Of a stretch of 64,000 bases of DNA, positions 52,761 through 62,608 are shown piece by piece. The stretch comes from SbD1 sp039679945. GTDB lineage: Bacteria > Desulfobacterota > Syntrophobacteria > Syntrophobacterales > Syntrophobacteraceae. The stretch lies in contig JBDKTY010000239.1 in the NCBI GenBank assembly GCA_039679945.1, positions 62,001-126,000 of the forward strand, in the 5' to 3' direction. How positions within the stretch are numbered: the first letter of the stretch is position 1; each line of letters begins with the position of its first letter. Below the pieces are notes generated by a model. It searched no databases. It had not been told where the DNA came from and saw only the letters and a program-made list of their open reading frames with translations. Both the position numbers and the translations under genes were made by a program.

Positions 52761-53684
52761 CTATCGTATGAGGTTCACCACCGTATCCAGCATGTTGCTG
52801 GCCGTGCTGATCGCCTTGGTGTTCGCGGTGTAGTCCGCCTGGTAGATGATCATGTTCACCATCTGGTCGGCAAGGTCCACATTCGACGCCTCGATCGCCC
52901 CGGATATACACTCACCCGCCTGGCCTTCTCCCGCGTAGCTGGTCTTGGCGACGCCCGCATTCCCCCCCGCGTAATAGGTATTGCTGCCATTCCTCACCAA
53001 ACCCTCGGGATTGGAGAAGGTGGTAACGGCGAGTTGGCCGATCGGCTCCTTAGATACCTGTCCCGTGATCGCGGTGGTCGGATCGCCCGGGGTGGCGTAG
53101 ATGTCAATTGGGGTCGTGAGCGTGCCCCAGATAATGCCCTGTTCGTCTACTTCATAGGCGGAGTACTTGGGGTATGTGCCGCTGCTGGGGTCATCGATCA
53201 TTATCGCGGTCGTGGCGGTAGTCGCCGTTGGAGGGATAGTATTGTCGGCTTCATTTCCGGTTGTCTCATACGTGGTCGGGTCATTTTGATAGCCCTGCAC
53301 CTGATTGCCCGACAGGTCCACCAGATATCCGTCCGCATCCACGGTGAATGTGCCGTCACGTGTATACAATATGCTGCCGCCCGAATTCTCGACACTGAAG
53401 AAGCCGTCTCCCTGCAGCATCACATTCGACCATGTGCCCGTGGACACGGCGGTACCCGTTGTCAGGTCGGTGGTTACTCCGAGCATGGTCGTGCCGACAC
53501 CCTGGCTTTCCGGGTCACTGGACTGAGTCGCGTAGTAGCCGCTCACCAGGTCCCCGAACCTGGCTGTGTTTGATTTGTATGCGGTACTGGCCGAGTTGGC
53601 AATGTTATCGCTCACGACGCCGAGGGCAGTACCGAATGCGTTCAAACCAGTTATTGCCGTGTACATCGCACTATTAACACCCAT
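52761..53684 (-). CDS. flgE: FlgE-like flagellar hook / hook-basal body protein
   Basis: The 307-residue protein has the N-terminal rod/hook signature (MYTAITGLNAFGTALGVVSDNIANSASTAYKS-type) and the C-terminal FlgE/FlgG helix (SNVDLADQMVNMIIYQADYTANTKAI). The middle is Thr/Gly rich. It follows flgD in the same operon, which points to the hook subunit FlgE although the length is short for FlgE and FlgF/FlgG cannot be ruled out. Its start is behind AAGGAGAATTTCA. Confidence 0.88.
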   Translation of the reverse strand: MGVNSAMYTAITGLNAFGTALGVVSDNIANSASTAYKSNTARFGDLVSGYYATQSSDPESQGVGTTMLGVTTDLTTGTAVSTGTWSNVMLQGDGFFSVENSGGSILYTRDGTFTVDADGYLVDLSGNQVQGYQNDPTTYETTGNEADNTIPPTATTATTAIMIDDPSSGTYPKYSAYEVDEQGIIWGTLTTPIDIYATPGDPTTAITGQVSKEPIGQLAVTTFSNPEGLVRNGSNTYYAGGNAGVAKTSYAGEGQAGECISGAIEASNVDLADQMVNMIIYQADYTANTKAISTASNMLDTVVNLIR

Positions 53685-53767
53685 TGAAATTCTCCTTCTT
53701 TCAAGTTTTTCAAAAAATCCTGTAGTTCAGAAATTGCCTCTCAAAGTCCAAACCGGGAAGAGCCGGA

Positions 53768-54466
53768 TCAATTCGTTTCCCCGGCTGTTGCTATCTTGTA
53801 AACACTTGCCACCGATACCTTCTCGCCACTGGATAATGTGTAGTAAGGGTTCGTGTTGTCGAGCGTGCAGGTCGATACGGTGCCCTTCAGAAAAGTCGTG
53901 GGATTCGTGACGGTCTCCGAAGCATCCGTTGCCGACACGGCGACCGAGTAGGTGCCGTCACTGACCCTCTTCCCATTGGTATTCTTTCCATCCCATCCCA
54001 CGTCATAGGTCCCGGCCGCCAGATTCCCCTTGCTCCCGGTGTAGACTACATTGCCGTCCGAATCCGACACCGTTATGGTAACGGTCGAGGGGGAATCCAG
54101 GGTGTATTTCAGTGAACTCACCGAATCAGAGGTCACGTCCATGGTGCTCTTTTGCGCCGCTACATCTTTTCCCACCAGCGAGGACATTTCCGAATTATTT
54201 ATCGCGACCGCATAATTCTGAATGTTTGTGAGCAGCGAAGTTGCCTCGGTCAGTTTAGCGACTGTCGAGAATTGAGCGAGCTGAGAAGCCAGTTCATAGG
54301 ATTCCATTGGATTATTAGGGTCCTGATGTTGCAACTGAGTCGTAAAAAGGGTCAGGAAAGAATTAAAATTCAGTGAGTTGGCACTGCTGGTACCACTCGT
54401 CGCAGTCGAAGCCGAGGGCGTGATGATGTTCGACCCGAGTCCCTGTATTGTGCTGCTGTCCGCCAT
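53768..54466 (-). CDS. flgD: FlgD, hook-capping protein
   Basis: The 232-residue protein has the FlgD N-terminal motif FLTLFTTQLQHQDPNNPM, the conserved AQFSTVAKLTE segment and an Ig-like FlgD_ig domain (about 110-185, TVTITVSDSDGNVVYTG). The cap is needed to assemble the hook. It precedes the hook-protein gene by 83 bp and has a sigma-54 promoter 60 bp upstream. Confidence 0.95.
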   Translation of the reverse strand: MADSSTIQGLGSNIITPSASTATSGTSSANSLNFNSFLTLFTTQLQHQDPNNPMESYELASQLAQFSTVAKLTEATSLLTNIQNYAVAINNSEMSSLVGKDVAAQKSTMDVTSDSVSSLKYTLDSPSTVTITVSDSDGNVVYTGSKGNLAAGTYDVGWDGKNTNGKRVSDGTYSVAVSATDASETVTNPTTFLKGTVSTCTLDNTNPYYTLSSGEKVSVASVYKIATAGETN

Positions 54467-54526
54467 CTCCCGATCTCCTTTTCACTACCGGTCGTATTTA
54501 AAGCCGTGATTCCCGCCGTATCCTTG

Positions 54527-54543
54527 AGCAAGACCGATACCAA
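54527..54543 (-). promoter_or_regulatory. Sigma-54 promoter of flgDE
   Basis: On the minus strand TGGTAT-CGGTC-TTGCT (54542-54527) matches the -24/-12 consensus with correct spacing; the start of transcription would be near 54516, 50 nt before flgD. Confidence 0.7.
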
Positions 54544-55038
54544 CCTGTTCCACAATGCCAATATCCTGTAATTACAGTATGTTGACAATACAGCCCGACG
54601 CATTGCCCTGAGGAATTCAGGAAAAAATTGCTGGATAGCCCATGCAAATTTTTCCTCATTGCTGTCCACGCGGAGAAAACTTTGCATCGTGAGGTTGAAT
54701 TCAAACAAGGTAGTAGTAAGGGAGCAAACACCATTTATTTATGGGCGGGTTTTGAGGTTTGGATTCGCGATCCCCCGTTCGCATGTTTATTCGTTCATCT
54801 CCGGAAATTCCTCGTGCCTATGGAGATCGTCAAAAAACTCTCAGGATGTCATGACATTCCGGGTCCCCCCTTAGGGCATTATGTCAAATTACTGACCTCG
54901 ACCCGGCAACCACCCGAGAGACAGGCGGTCTTCCGACGGGCAACCGCATCGACCGGAATGGCGCTCGGGGTCGATTTTCCCAAGTATCTCGGCATCCGGC
55001 ATACCGTTTCGAGCGGGGTAATGGTCGTAAAACTGCTC
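54544..55038. other. Divergent flagellar intergenic region
   Basis: Between the two sigma-54 promoters nothing else is recognised. A long open frame (54628-55128) in phase with fliL has no ribosome site and reads unlike protein. Binding sites for a FlrC/FleQ-type activator would be expected here or inside the genes; none is obvious. Confidence 0.5.
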
Positions 55039-55054
55039 TGGCATGTTCATTGCT
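55039..55054 (+). promoter_or_regulatory. Sigma-54 promoter of the fliL operon
   Basis: TGGCAT-GTTCA-TTGCT has both elements and the correct 12-bp offset; transcription would start near 55066, about 63 nt before fliL. Confidence 0.75.
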
Positions 55055-55128
55055 CAACAGCATCCGAGGAAAGATCAGGTGCGCCCTGTGGCCACCAACG
55101 ACCCAACGACTACCCGAAAGGATCCGTA

Positions 55129-55614
55129 ATGGCTTCCGAAGAAGAACAAAAAGACAATCAGGCACCCGCGAAATCGTCAAAGATGAAGATTCTGATTCCA
55201 GTCCTGGCTTTGTTGTTACTCGCCGGCGGAGGCGCCGGAGCCTATTTTAAGTTCTTCGCCAACTCGGCGAAAAGCGAGGAAGGTCACAAGGAAAAAGAAA
55301 AAGAGGCAGCGGAGCCCATTATCAAGGAGATGGATACCTTCATCGTCAACTTGAGTGACCCAGGGGGAAAACGCTTCCTGAAGATCACAATGAAAGCAAG
55401 GCTGGACACCCAGCAGGCCTCCAACGAGTTCACATCACGCATCTTCGAATTCAGGGATGCTATCATCATGATTCTTTCAGCCAAGGAATCCGAGGAAGTA
55501 TCCAAACCGTCGGACAAGGTTAACATGAAACAGGAGATTGTGACGGCCCTGAACCGCGCAATGAAAAAGGGTCAGGTCCAGGATATCTATTTTACGGAAT
55601 TTCTGATCCAGTAA
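55129..55614 (+). CDS. fliL: FliL, flagellar stator-associated protein
   Basis: The 161-residue protein has a short cytoplasmic tail, one membrane helix (about 21-40, ILIPVLALLLLAGGGAGAYF) and a periplasmic domain with MDTFIVNLSDPGGKRFLKIT and a C-terminal YFTEFLIQ, all typical of FliL. It supports stator function. ATG 55129 follows GAAAGGATCC. First gene of the fliLMNOPQR operon. Confidence 0.94.
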   Translation: MASEEEQKDNQAPAKSSKMKILIPVLALLLLAGGGAGAYFKFFANSAKSEEGHKEKEKEAAEPIIKEMDTFIVNLSDPGGKRFLKITMKARLDTQQASNEFTSRIFEFRDAIIMILSAKESEEVSKPSDKVNMKQEIVTALNRAMKKGQVQDIYFTEFLIQ

Positions 55615-55632
55615 AGGCGGTCTGATCGCAAA

Positions 55633-56616
55633 ATGGAAAAGATCCTCAGCCAGGATGAAGTCGATGCCCTATTAAAAGGGCTATCTGACGGTGATATCGA
55701 ATCACCCAAGGAAGCGGTCGAGGTACAGGCCACTGATGTCGAGGCATTCGACCTGACAAATCAGGACAAGGTCGTACGCGGCCGGATGCCCACACTCGAC
55801 ATCATAAACGACCGCTTTGCGAAGATGCACCGTGTCTCTCTATCCGGGGCATTGCGTCGTATGCTCGACATTAATGTCTGCGCCGCTGAAATGGTGAAGT
55901 TCGGCGAGTTTCTCCGCACCCTGCCGGTGCCCACCAGTCTGCACATCCTGAAGCTCGAGCCGCTCCGCGGCCATGCTCTCTTCATGATTGAGAGCCGTCT
56001 CATATTCAATCTGGTTGACTGTTTTTTCGGGGGCTCGGGCAAAAGCAGCTACAAAATAGAAGGCCGGGACTTCACCTCAATCGAGTACAGGGTCATCAGC
56101 AAGATCGTCAAAATGGCGCTCAAGGACATGGACCAGTCATGGGAACCGATAGCCGCCGTAACGTTCAATTTCATCCGCTCCGAGGTGAACCCCCAGTTTG
56201 CGACGATAATCCCTCCTACTGATGTAGTCATAGTGGTGAGGTTCGAACTGGAAATGGACAGGCTCATGGGGAGAATGGCGCTTGTGCTCCCCTATTCGAC
56301 TATCGAACCGATCCGGAGCAAGCTCATAGCCAGCTACCAGAGCGATCAACTCGAAATCGATTCCGCATGGACCGCGCGCATGCGCAAACGTCTGGTCGAG
56401 GTGCCGGTCGAGGTGAACGTCGAACTGGGCAGGACGCATCTCAAGGGATCGGAACTGCTCAGCATGGAACCCGGAGACGTGATCATGCTGGAAAATGACG
56501 TGATCAAACCGCTCATCGTGAAAATACAGGGCATACCAAAATTCACCGCAACCCCTGGCGTCTGCCGCGGCAACCTGGCCTTTCAGGTGGCGGACGAAAT
56601 ACAGTCCGGCGACTAG
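55633..56616 (+). CDS. fliM: FliM, flagellar C-ring switch protein
   Basis: The 327-residue protein opens with MEKILSQDEVDALLKGL, where the N-terminal EIDALL-like motif binds CheY-P. The middle domain has the GGSGK-like FFGGSGKSS, and the C-terminal SpoA domain is present (VPVEVNVELGRTHLKGSEL). Lies 18 bp after fliL. Confidence 0.96.
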   Translation: MEKILSQDEVDALLKGLSDGDIESPKEAVEVQATDVEAFDLTNQDKVVRGRMPTLDIINDRFAKMHRVSLSGALRRMLDINVCAAEMVKFGEFLRTLPVPTSLHILKLEPLRGHALFMIESRLIFNLVDCFFGGSGKSSYKIEGRDFTSIEYRVISKIVKMALKDMDQSWEPIAAVTFNFIRSEVNPQFATIIPPTDVVIVVRFELEMDRLMGRMALVLPYSTIEPIRSKLIASYQSDQLEIDSAWTARMRKRLVEVPVEVNVELGRTHLKGSELLSMEPGDVIMLENDVIKPLIVKIQGIPKFTATPGVCRGNLAFQVADEIQSGD

Positions 56617-56661
56617 ACGCCATCCTGGCTGACACCACAAGTACAAAAAGAAAGGACCCAA

Positions 56662-57000
56662 ATGGAAATAGAGAAGGACAGCGCTCATTTTCCTACACTG
56701 GAAAAAGGACGTGAAGGACACGGGCATGCTCCTAAAAGCATGCGGGATCTCGATTTTCTACTTGATATTCCGCTGGAGATCTCGGTCGAGCTGGGTCGAA
56801 CCAGCATGTTGATAAATGATTTGCTTCAATTGGGGCAGGGATCGGTCATCGAGTTGGCCAAACTGGCGGGCGAGCCTCTGGAGATTCTCATCAATCAAAA
56901 GTTGGTGGCAAGGGGCGAAGCGGTCGTGGTCAACGAAAAGTTCGGTGTCCGGGTGACGGATATCATCAGTCCCATGGAACGAGTGAAGCAGTTGGCATAA
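56662..57000 (+). CDS. fliN: FliN, flagellar C-ring switch protein
   Basis: The 112-residue protein is one SpoA domain (LLDIPLEISVELGRTSMLIN, LGQGSVIELAKLAGEPLEI, KFGVRVTDI). It is short, with only about 30 residues before the domain. AAAGGA precedes the ATG. Confidence 0.95.
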   Translation: MEIEKDSAHFPTLEKGREGHGHAPKSMRDLDFLLDIPLEISVELGRTSMLINDLLQLGQGSVIELAKLAGEPLEILINQKLVARGEAVVVNEKFGVRVTDIISPMERVKQLA

Positions 57001-57055
57001 ATCAGGATTTTCCTGAGCCTGAACCAATCCGCTCGAATACCGAGGGTTTCTTCAT

Positions 57056-57358
57056 ATGGATTTTGGACTGCAGTTGTTAAGGGTTGTCGGAAGCCTTGCA
57101 CTCGTACTGGCCCTCTTTTTTGCCATTGTTTACGGGTTGAGAAAGTGGGCGCCCTCGACGAGAAGGTCCTCGCCCCAGAAGGCAATGGAGGTCCTCTCGA
57201 AACATTCCTTCGGGCCGCGCCACCACCTCATGTTAGTCAAAATCCCGGGCGGACGTAATGTCCTCGTCGGCATTTCACCCCAGAATATAAGTCTTCTCAC
57301 CGCCGAGAGGGACACGGACGACGACGCCCTTCCCATGGCAAGACCTGAAAACGTATGA
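57056..57358 (+). CDS. fliO: FliO, flagellar export gate assembly protein
   Basis: The 100-residue protein has one N-terminal membrane helix (about 8-27) and a cytoplasmic domain with the weakly conserved HHLMLVKIPGGRNVLVGISPQNISLL typical of FliO. It helps FliP assembly. Its stop overlaps the fliP start. Confidence 0.88.
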   Translation: MDFGLQLLRVVGSLALVLALFFAIVYGLRKWAPSTRRSSPQKAMEVLSKHSFGPRHHLMLVKIPGGRNVLVGISPQNISLLTAERDTDDDALPMARPENV

Positions 57359-58164
57359 GAAAATTCACCTCGGCAACATCCAGGAACACGGCCGCAAAAA
57401 GACGAAAACTGTTTGCGACCGCCGTTACGTTCATTCTTCCGCTGCTTGCCTGCCTCTTGTTTCCGGCCGTATGCAACGCGGCGGGGATAGACATTCCCGC
57501 ATTCAACCTTAACCTGGATGACGCAAAAGGACCGCAGCAGGTCGCCGGGATCATGCAGGTGCTTCTCGTTCTCACGATTCTCTCCCTCGCACCCGCATTG
57601 CTTATTCTCATGACCAGCTTCACACGCCTGGCAATCGTGCTCTCGTTTCTGCGCCATGCACTGGGGACCCAGCAAGCCCCCCCAAACCAGGTCATAATAG
57701 GCCTGGCGCTTTTCCTCACCTTCTTCATCATGCAACCGGTCTGGCAGAAAATCCATCAGGAAGCGATCCAACCTTATCAGCAGCACAAGATATCCGGCGA
57801 AGAATTCCTGGATAAGGGCCTAACACCGCTGAAGGAATTCATGCTGAAGCATACCCACAAGAGCGACCTGGCCCTGTTCATTTCAATGACGCAGAAGGAA
57901 AAACCGCAGAATGCGGAATCGCTCTCTATCACGACCGTAATACCCGCGTTTGTCATCAGTGAGTTGAAGACTGCTTTTCAGATCGGGTTCATGCTCTATA
58001 TTCCTTTTATTATCCTCGACATGGTGGTCTCCAGCATCCTGCTGTCAATGGGCATGATGATGCTGCCGCCCGCCATGATCTCTATGCCCTTCAAACTCAT
58101 GCTTTTCATCCTGGTTGACGGCTGGAACCTTTTGATCGGTTCTCTGGTCAAAAGCTTTCACTAG
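57355..58164 (+). CDS. fliP: FliP, flagellar type III export gate protein
   Basis: The 269-residue protein has a cleavable signal peptide (about 22-41) and four membrane helices. Conserved features are LMTSFTRLAIVLSFLRHALGTQQAPPNQV and SELKTAFQIGFMLYIPFIILDMVVSSILLSMGMMMLPP. It forms the core pore with FliQ and FliR. Confidence 0.96.
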   Translation: MRKFTSATSRNTAAKRRKLFATAVTFILPLLACLLFPAVCNAAGIDIPAFNLNLDDAKGPQQVAGIMQVLLVLTILSLAPALLILMTSFTRLAIVLSFLRHALGTQQAPPNQVIIGLALFLTFFIMQPVWQKIHQEAIQPYQQHKISGEEFLDKGLTPLKEFMLKHTHKSDLALFISMTQKEKPQNAESLSITTVIPAFVISELKTAFQIGFMLYIPFIILDMVVSSILLSMGMMMLPPAMISMPFKLMLFILVDGWNLLIGSLVKSFH

Positions 58165-58180
58165 GAAGGCCAAAGAAATC

Positions 58181-58450
58181 ATGAACTATGAGTTCGTCCT
58201 CGGATTCAGCAGGCAAGCACTGGAGATCATGCTCCTCGTAAGCCTTCCGGTACTCCTGGTGAGCATGGTGATCGGCCTGGTTATCAGCATATTTCAGTCC
58301 GTTACCCAGATCCAGGAAATGACCATCACTTTTGTTCCAAAAATCGTCGTTACGTTTCTGGCGCTGCTTCTTTTCGGCCCGTGGATGCTGTCCAGACTGG
58401 TCGGATATCTGCGCGAAGTTATCCTGAGCATTCCTCAGTTGGTGGGCTAG
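58181..58450 (+). CDS. fliQ: FliQ, flagellar type III export gate protein
   Basis: The 89-residue protein has two membrane helices and the conserved VLLVSMVIGLVISIFQSVTQIQEMTITFVPKI segment. Size and position are standard. Confidence 0.96.
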   Translation: MNYEFVLGFSRQALEIMLLVSLPVLLVSMVIGLVISIFQSVTQIQEMTITFVPKIVVTFLALLLFGPWMLSRLVGYLREVILSIPQLVG

Positions 58451-58457
58451 GACATCG

Positions 58458-59234
58458 GTGAACATCAATGTCAACATGACAGAGCTGGCGATTTTCTTCT
58501 CTGTTTTTCTCCGCGTCAGCATCATTTTCTTCATGCTGCCCATGTTCAGTTCCAGCCAGCTCCCGGCGACCATCAAGGTATGCGCGGTCGCCTCCCTGAG
58601 TTTCATGCTCCTGCCCTTTATCCACCAGAATGTCCAGCCCCTTCCCCTGGACCCGACCATGCTGGCGAGCGTCATCGTCGGGGAAGTGCTTTTCGCGTCC
58701 GTCTACACCCTTTCCATGATCATCATCATCGGTGCGTTCCAGTTCGCCGGGGAACTCATAAGCTTCGAGATGGGTTTTGGGTTCGCCCAGGTAGCCGATC
58801 CGCAAACGGGCACACAGTTCACTGTCCTGAGCGTCTGGGGGGAAATGCTTGCCCTTCTGGTCTTCTTTGCCATGAACGGTCATCACTACATCCTGAAGCT
58901 GATAGTCGAAAGTTTCAAAACCATCCCTGTTGGCGCCTTCTCCATCGACTCCATTCTCCTCAACAAAATGCTGACCCTGTCGGGAATGCTCTTCACTCTC
59001 GCGATAAAGCTGTCCGCGCCCGTCGTTGCCGTTCTCATTCTCACCCAGCTCGGACTGGGGCTCATGTCCAAGTTCGCGCCGCAAATAAACATCCTCGCCA
59101 CGAGCTTTCCCATCACCATCACCATCGGGATTCTCTTCATGGGATTAATGGTAGCCGTTTGGGGAGAGATGGCCGGCAAGAGTTTCTCCCAGCTTTTCCA
59201 ATTCCTCGGAAACCTTTCCCTGAGCACCCATTAA
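58458..59234 (+). CDS. fliR: FliR, flagellar type III export gate protein
   Basis: The 258-residue protein has about six membrane helices, with FAGELISFEMGFGFAQVADPQTG in the middle, a FliR hallmark. The start is GTG 58458; ATG 58476 is an in-frame alternative. Confidence 0.95.
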   Translation: MNINVNMTELAIFFSVFLRVSIIFFMLPMFSSSQLPATIKVCAVASLSFMLLPFIHQNVQPLPLDPTMLASVIVGEVLFASVYTLSMIIIIGAFQFAGELISFEMGFGFAQVADPQTGTQFTVLSVWGEMLALLVFFAMNGHHYILKLIVESFKTIPVGAFSIDSILLNKMLTLSGMLFTLAIKLSAPVVAVLILTQLGLGLMSKFAPQINILATSFPITITIGILFMGLMVAVWGEMAGKSFSQLFQFLGNLSLSTH

Positions 59235-59439
59235 CAAAATCCCTCCATGCAGCGCTCCAGGTTGGAACGCTTTCCGCAATACTGATCTCCACCACGTGAA
59301 CTATCGACGCCACAGGCTACCTTCCATCCTTGCCTGGAGCCGAAGAACACCGAATAAACGCGTGCGTGACGCCACTTGGCAACTGAGCCAAAAATTTGAC
59401 GAAGAAGTAATTTTGACATTCTAGAGTAGGAACGACTCC

Positions 59440-60504
59440 TTGAGTTCACAGGAAAAAACCGAACAGCCAACAGGAAAACGCCTCGATCAGGCCAAGGAAC
59501 GGGGGCAAATCGCCAAGAGCCGCGATCTGATCGCGGTGGGAGTCCTCCTTACCGGCTCCCTGGGCGTCTATTATTCCTGTGGTAGCATTTTACATCAGTT
59601 CCGCACGCTCATCGAACTCCTCTGGAATGCCGAAGCCTTTACCTCGCCAGGGTATTTCGCGCTCGGCGGATCATCCACTTTTGCCGTTACGACTCTTTTC
59701 GACATGATCGCCCCGTCTGTCATGGCAATGCTCGCGGCGGCAGTTCTCCTCAATCTGGTACAAACCAAGGGCTTCAACTTCTCACCCAAGGCCATGGGCT
59801 TCCGGCTCTCCAATCTCAATCCGATGACGGGCTTCAAGCGCATGTTCTCGACGCGATCCATGGTCGAACTGGTCAAGTCCACCGCTAAATTGCTCATCGT
59901 CTGTTACGCCGTCTATTCCGTGATGTGGTCCGAGCGGTCCTCCATGGCGGAGTTGGCCGACAGAGAGCTTTCGGGAATTGTGCTTATCATCGGGGAACTC
60001 TCGCTCAGGATAGTTTTTCGGGTCTGCCTTATCATGCTGTTCCTGAGTCTTCTCGATTATCTCTACGAGAAGTGGCAAACGCGCAAAGACCTCATGATGA
60101 CCCGCCAGGAAGTAAAGGAAGAAGCCAAGCAAAGCGACGGAAACCCGCAGATAAAAGCGAAGATACGGTCCGCGCAAAGGGCGCTCTCCAGGCAGCGCAT
60201 GATGTCGAAGGTGCCCAAAGCCAGCGTCATCATCACCAACCCCACCCACTATGCCGTGGTTCTCAGCTACAAACAGGGAATGGAGGCCCCCAGGCTGGTA
60301 GCCAAGGGAGTGGATTTCCTCGCCAAGAAGATCATCGCCGTCGGGAGGAAACACGGAGTTCCGGTAGTCCAGAATCCTCCTTTGGCACGTGCTTTGTATA
60401 AACAGGTTAAGCTCGATGAAACGATCCCTGTCATTCTTTATCGGGCTGTGGCGAAGATTCTCGCGTACATCTATCAGCAAAAGCAATCAATGCGGCGGAA
60501 CTAG
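59440..60504 (+). CDS. flhB: FlhB, flagellar export switch protein
   Basis: The 354-residue protein starts with TTG 59440 (MSSQEKTEQPTGKRLDQAKERGQIAKSRDL), preceded by AGGA. Four membrane helices follow, then the cytoplasmic autocleavage motif NPTH (VIITNPTHYAVVL). It controls the change from rod/hook to filament substrates with FliK. It lies 205 bp after fliR. Confidence 0.96.
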   Translation: MSSQEKTEQPTGKRLDQAKERGQIAKSRDLIAVGVLLTGSLGVYYSCGSILHQFRTLIELLWNAEAFTSPGYFALGGSSTFAVTTLFDMIAPSVMAMLAAAVLLNLVQTKGFNFSPKAMGFRLSNLNPMTGFKRMFSTRSMVELVKSTAKLLIVCYAVYSVMWSERSSMAELADRELSGIVLIIGELSLRIVFRVCLIMLFLSLLDYLYEKWQTRKDLMMTRQEVKEEAKQSDGNPQIKAKIRSAQRALSRQRMMSKVPKASVIITNPTHYAVVLSYKQGMEAPRLVAKGVDFLAKKIIAVGRKHGVPVVQNPPLARALYKQVKLDETIPVILYRAVAKILAYIYQQKQSMRRN

Positions 60505-60505
60505 A

Positions 60506-62608
60506 ATGGCTAACCCGGCTGTCACTCAAAACTTCTTCATGGACAAGCTCAAAACCATGACCGATAGCGATGCCATAATGGGCATCGGAGTCGTCTCGGT
60601 CCTCTCCGTCATGCTTTTGCCACTGCCAGGCGGCTTCCTTGACGTACTCCTGGTTATCAATATTTCATCAGGTCTGGTAATCCTCCTCACGGCTGTGTAC
60701 AGCCTGAGGCCGCTCGACTTCGTCATCTTTCCGTCACTTCTCCTGGTAACCACGCTTTTCCGAATTGCGCTGAACGTCGCCAGTACCCGCCTGGTCCTGC
60801 TTCACGGCCACGAGGGCTCACAAGCCGCCGGCATGATCATCCATGCCTTCGGCAACTTTGTGGTTGGCGGGAACTATGTGGTCGGCTTCGTTATCTTCAT
60901 CATCCTGGTACTCGTCAATTTCATGGTGATCACCAAAGGTACCGAGCGCATATCCGAAGTGGCCGCGAGGTTTACCCTGGACGCCATGCCCGGCAAGCAG
61001 ATGAGCATCGACGCCGATCTCAACTCCGGAATGATCGACGAGCGGGAAGCACGCAAAAGGCGCGATGCGATCAGGCAGGAAGCCGACTTCTACGGCACCA
61101 TGGATGGTGCGAGCAAGTTTGTGCGCGGAGACGCGATCGCGGGAATTCTCATAACGATCATAAACATCGTGGGCGGTCTCGCGATAGGCGTGCTCCAGAA
61201 TGGAATACCGCTCGGCGAGGCTCTCAAAAATTATACGCTCCTGACAGTGGGCGATGGCCTCGTGTCCCAGATCCCGGCCCTCGTCATCTCCACATCGGCC
61301 GGTATCCTCGTGAGCCGGGCCGCCTCCGACACAGGAATGGGAGCCGCATTCGGCAAGCAGTTCAGCATGCACCCAAAGCCTCTTTCCATCTCGGGCATGC
61401 TTCTCTACTTCCTGTGCGTGCTGCCCGGATTCCCCGCTCTGCCTCTCTTTCTCATCGGATCGGTGCTGGTGGGGCTTTCGATGTTTGTCGCCAAGCAAGT
61501 CAAAACCAATGCTTCCGAGGATGCGGACAGCACCGATGACGCCAAGGGACCCGCCCCGGAGACTTCCGACATTCCTCCCCTGCTTGATGTCCTCGAACTG
61601 GAACTGGGGTACGGACTGATACCGCTGGTCGATGAAAACCAGAGCGGCGATCTTTTACCGAGGATCAAAGCCATCCGTCAGCAACTTGCCGTCGAATTCG
61701 GAATACTCGTTCCGGCTCTGCACGTTCGCGACAATCTGCAGCTAAAACCGTCCGAATACAGGCTGTTGTTGAAAGGAAACCCCGTCGGTAAAGGCGAAAT
61801 CATGGTTGGCCACTTCCTGGCGCTGAGCGCTGGTGATGTGAACGTGGACATAAAGGGAATTCCCACCAGGGATCCGGCTTTCGATCTGCCGGCTGTGTGG
61901 ATTCCGGAAGGCAGGAAGGATGAGGCAATGAGGGCCGGCTATACGGTCATCGATCCTTCGACCGTGGTAGCCACGCATTTGACGGAACTCTTCAAGAAAT
62001 ACGCTGACCAGATGCTCACCCGCCAGTCCGTCCAGCAGCTCGTCGATAACCTGGCGGCTCAACAGCCCAAGCTGATCGAAGAATTGACACCCAACCCACT
62101 CTCACTGGGCATTATTCAGAAGGTTCTCCAGAACCTCATTCGCGAATCGGTTTCGATCAGGGATATGCAAACAATCTGTGAAACCCTGACCGACTATGCG
62201 TCTCTTACCAAGGATGCGGACATCCTGACCGAATACGTGCGGCAGGCCCTGGCTCGCACCATCACGCGTCCTTACGAGACCGAGGATCACAAGTTCCCCG
62301 TCCTTTCGCTGCAGCAGGGGCTGGAGGAAAAGCTGGCCCGCGGCATTCAGAAGTCGGAAAATGGAGCATTCCTCAGCCTTGAGCCCGGCTTCCTTCAGCA
62401 GTTCATCCAGACCACGAGCAACGAGGTAAAGCGCGTGGTCAGCATGGGGCACCACCCCGTCCTGCTCTGTTCCCCGGTGGTCAGAAGGCATCTGCGAAAA
62501 CTGCTCGAACGGTTTTTGCCCGATGTCACCGTGATAAGCCACAACGAACTGAGCAATTCACTTGAAATCCGCTCCGTCGGAATCATCAGGATGGATTATG
62601 CAAGTTAA
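60506..62608 (+). CDS. flhA: FlhA, flagellar export protein
   Basis: The 700-residue protein has eight N-terminal membrane helices (for example FPSLLLVTTLFRIALNVASTRLVL) and the FHIPEP-type loop (LDAMPGKQMSIDADLNSG). A large cytoplasmic domain ends in SVGIIRMDYAS. It starts two bases after the flhB stop; a longer in-frame ORF overlaps flhB but ATG 60506 is the natural start. Confidence 0.96.
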   Translation: MANPAVTQNFFMDKLKTMTDSDAIMGIGVVSVLSVMLLPLPGGFLDVLLVINISSGLVILLTAVYSLRPLDFVIFPSLLLVTTLFRIALNVASTRLVLLHGHEGSQAAGMIIHAFGNFVVGGNYVVGFVIFIILVLVNFMVITKGTERISEVAARFTLDAMPGKQMSIDADLNSGMIDEREARKRRDAIRQEADFYGTMDGASKFVRGDAIAGILITIINIVGGLAIGVLQNGIPLGEALKNYTLLTVGDGLVSQIPALVISTSAGILVSRAASDTGMGAAFGKQFSMHPKPLSISGMLLYFLCVLPGFPALPLFLIGSVLVGLSMFVAKQVKTNASEDADSTDDAKGPAPETSDIPPLLDVLELELGYGLIPLVDENQSGDLLPRIKAIRQQLAVEFGILVPALHVRDNLQLKPSEYRLLLKGNPVGKGEIMVGHFLALSAGDVNVDIKGIPTRDPAFDLPAVWIPEGRKDEAMRAGYTVIDPSTVVATHLTELFKKYADQMLTRQSVQQLVDNLAAQQPKLIEELTPNPLSLGIIQKVLQNLIRESVSIRDMQTICETLTDYASLTKDADILTEYVRQALARTITRPYETEDHKFPVLSLQQGLEEKLARGIQKSENGAFLSLEPGFLQQFIQTTSNEVKRVVSMGHHPVLLCSPVVRRHLRKLLERFLPDVTVISHNELSNSLEIRSVGIIRMDYAS

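Noticed and set aside
52356..53573. 405-codon plus-strand frame over the hook protein
   Set aside because: Antisense to a protein with intact flagellar hook signatures.
54628..55128. N-terminal extension of FliL by 167 residues
   Set aside because: FliL is normally about 160 residues, ATG 55129 has its own ribosome site, and a sigma-54 promoter lies inside the extension.
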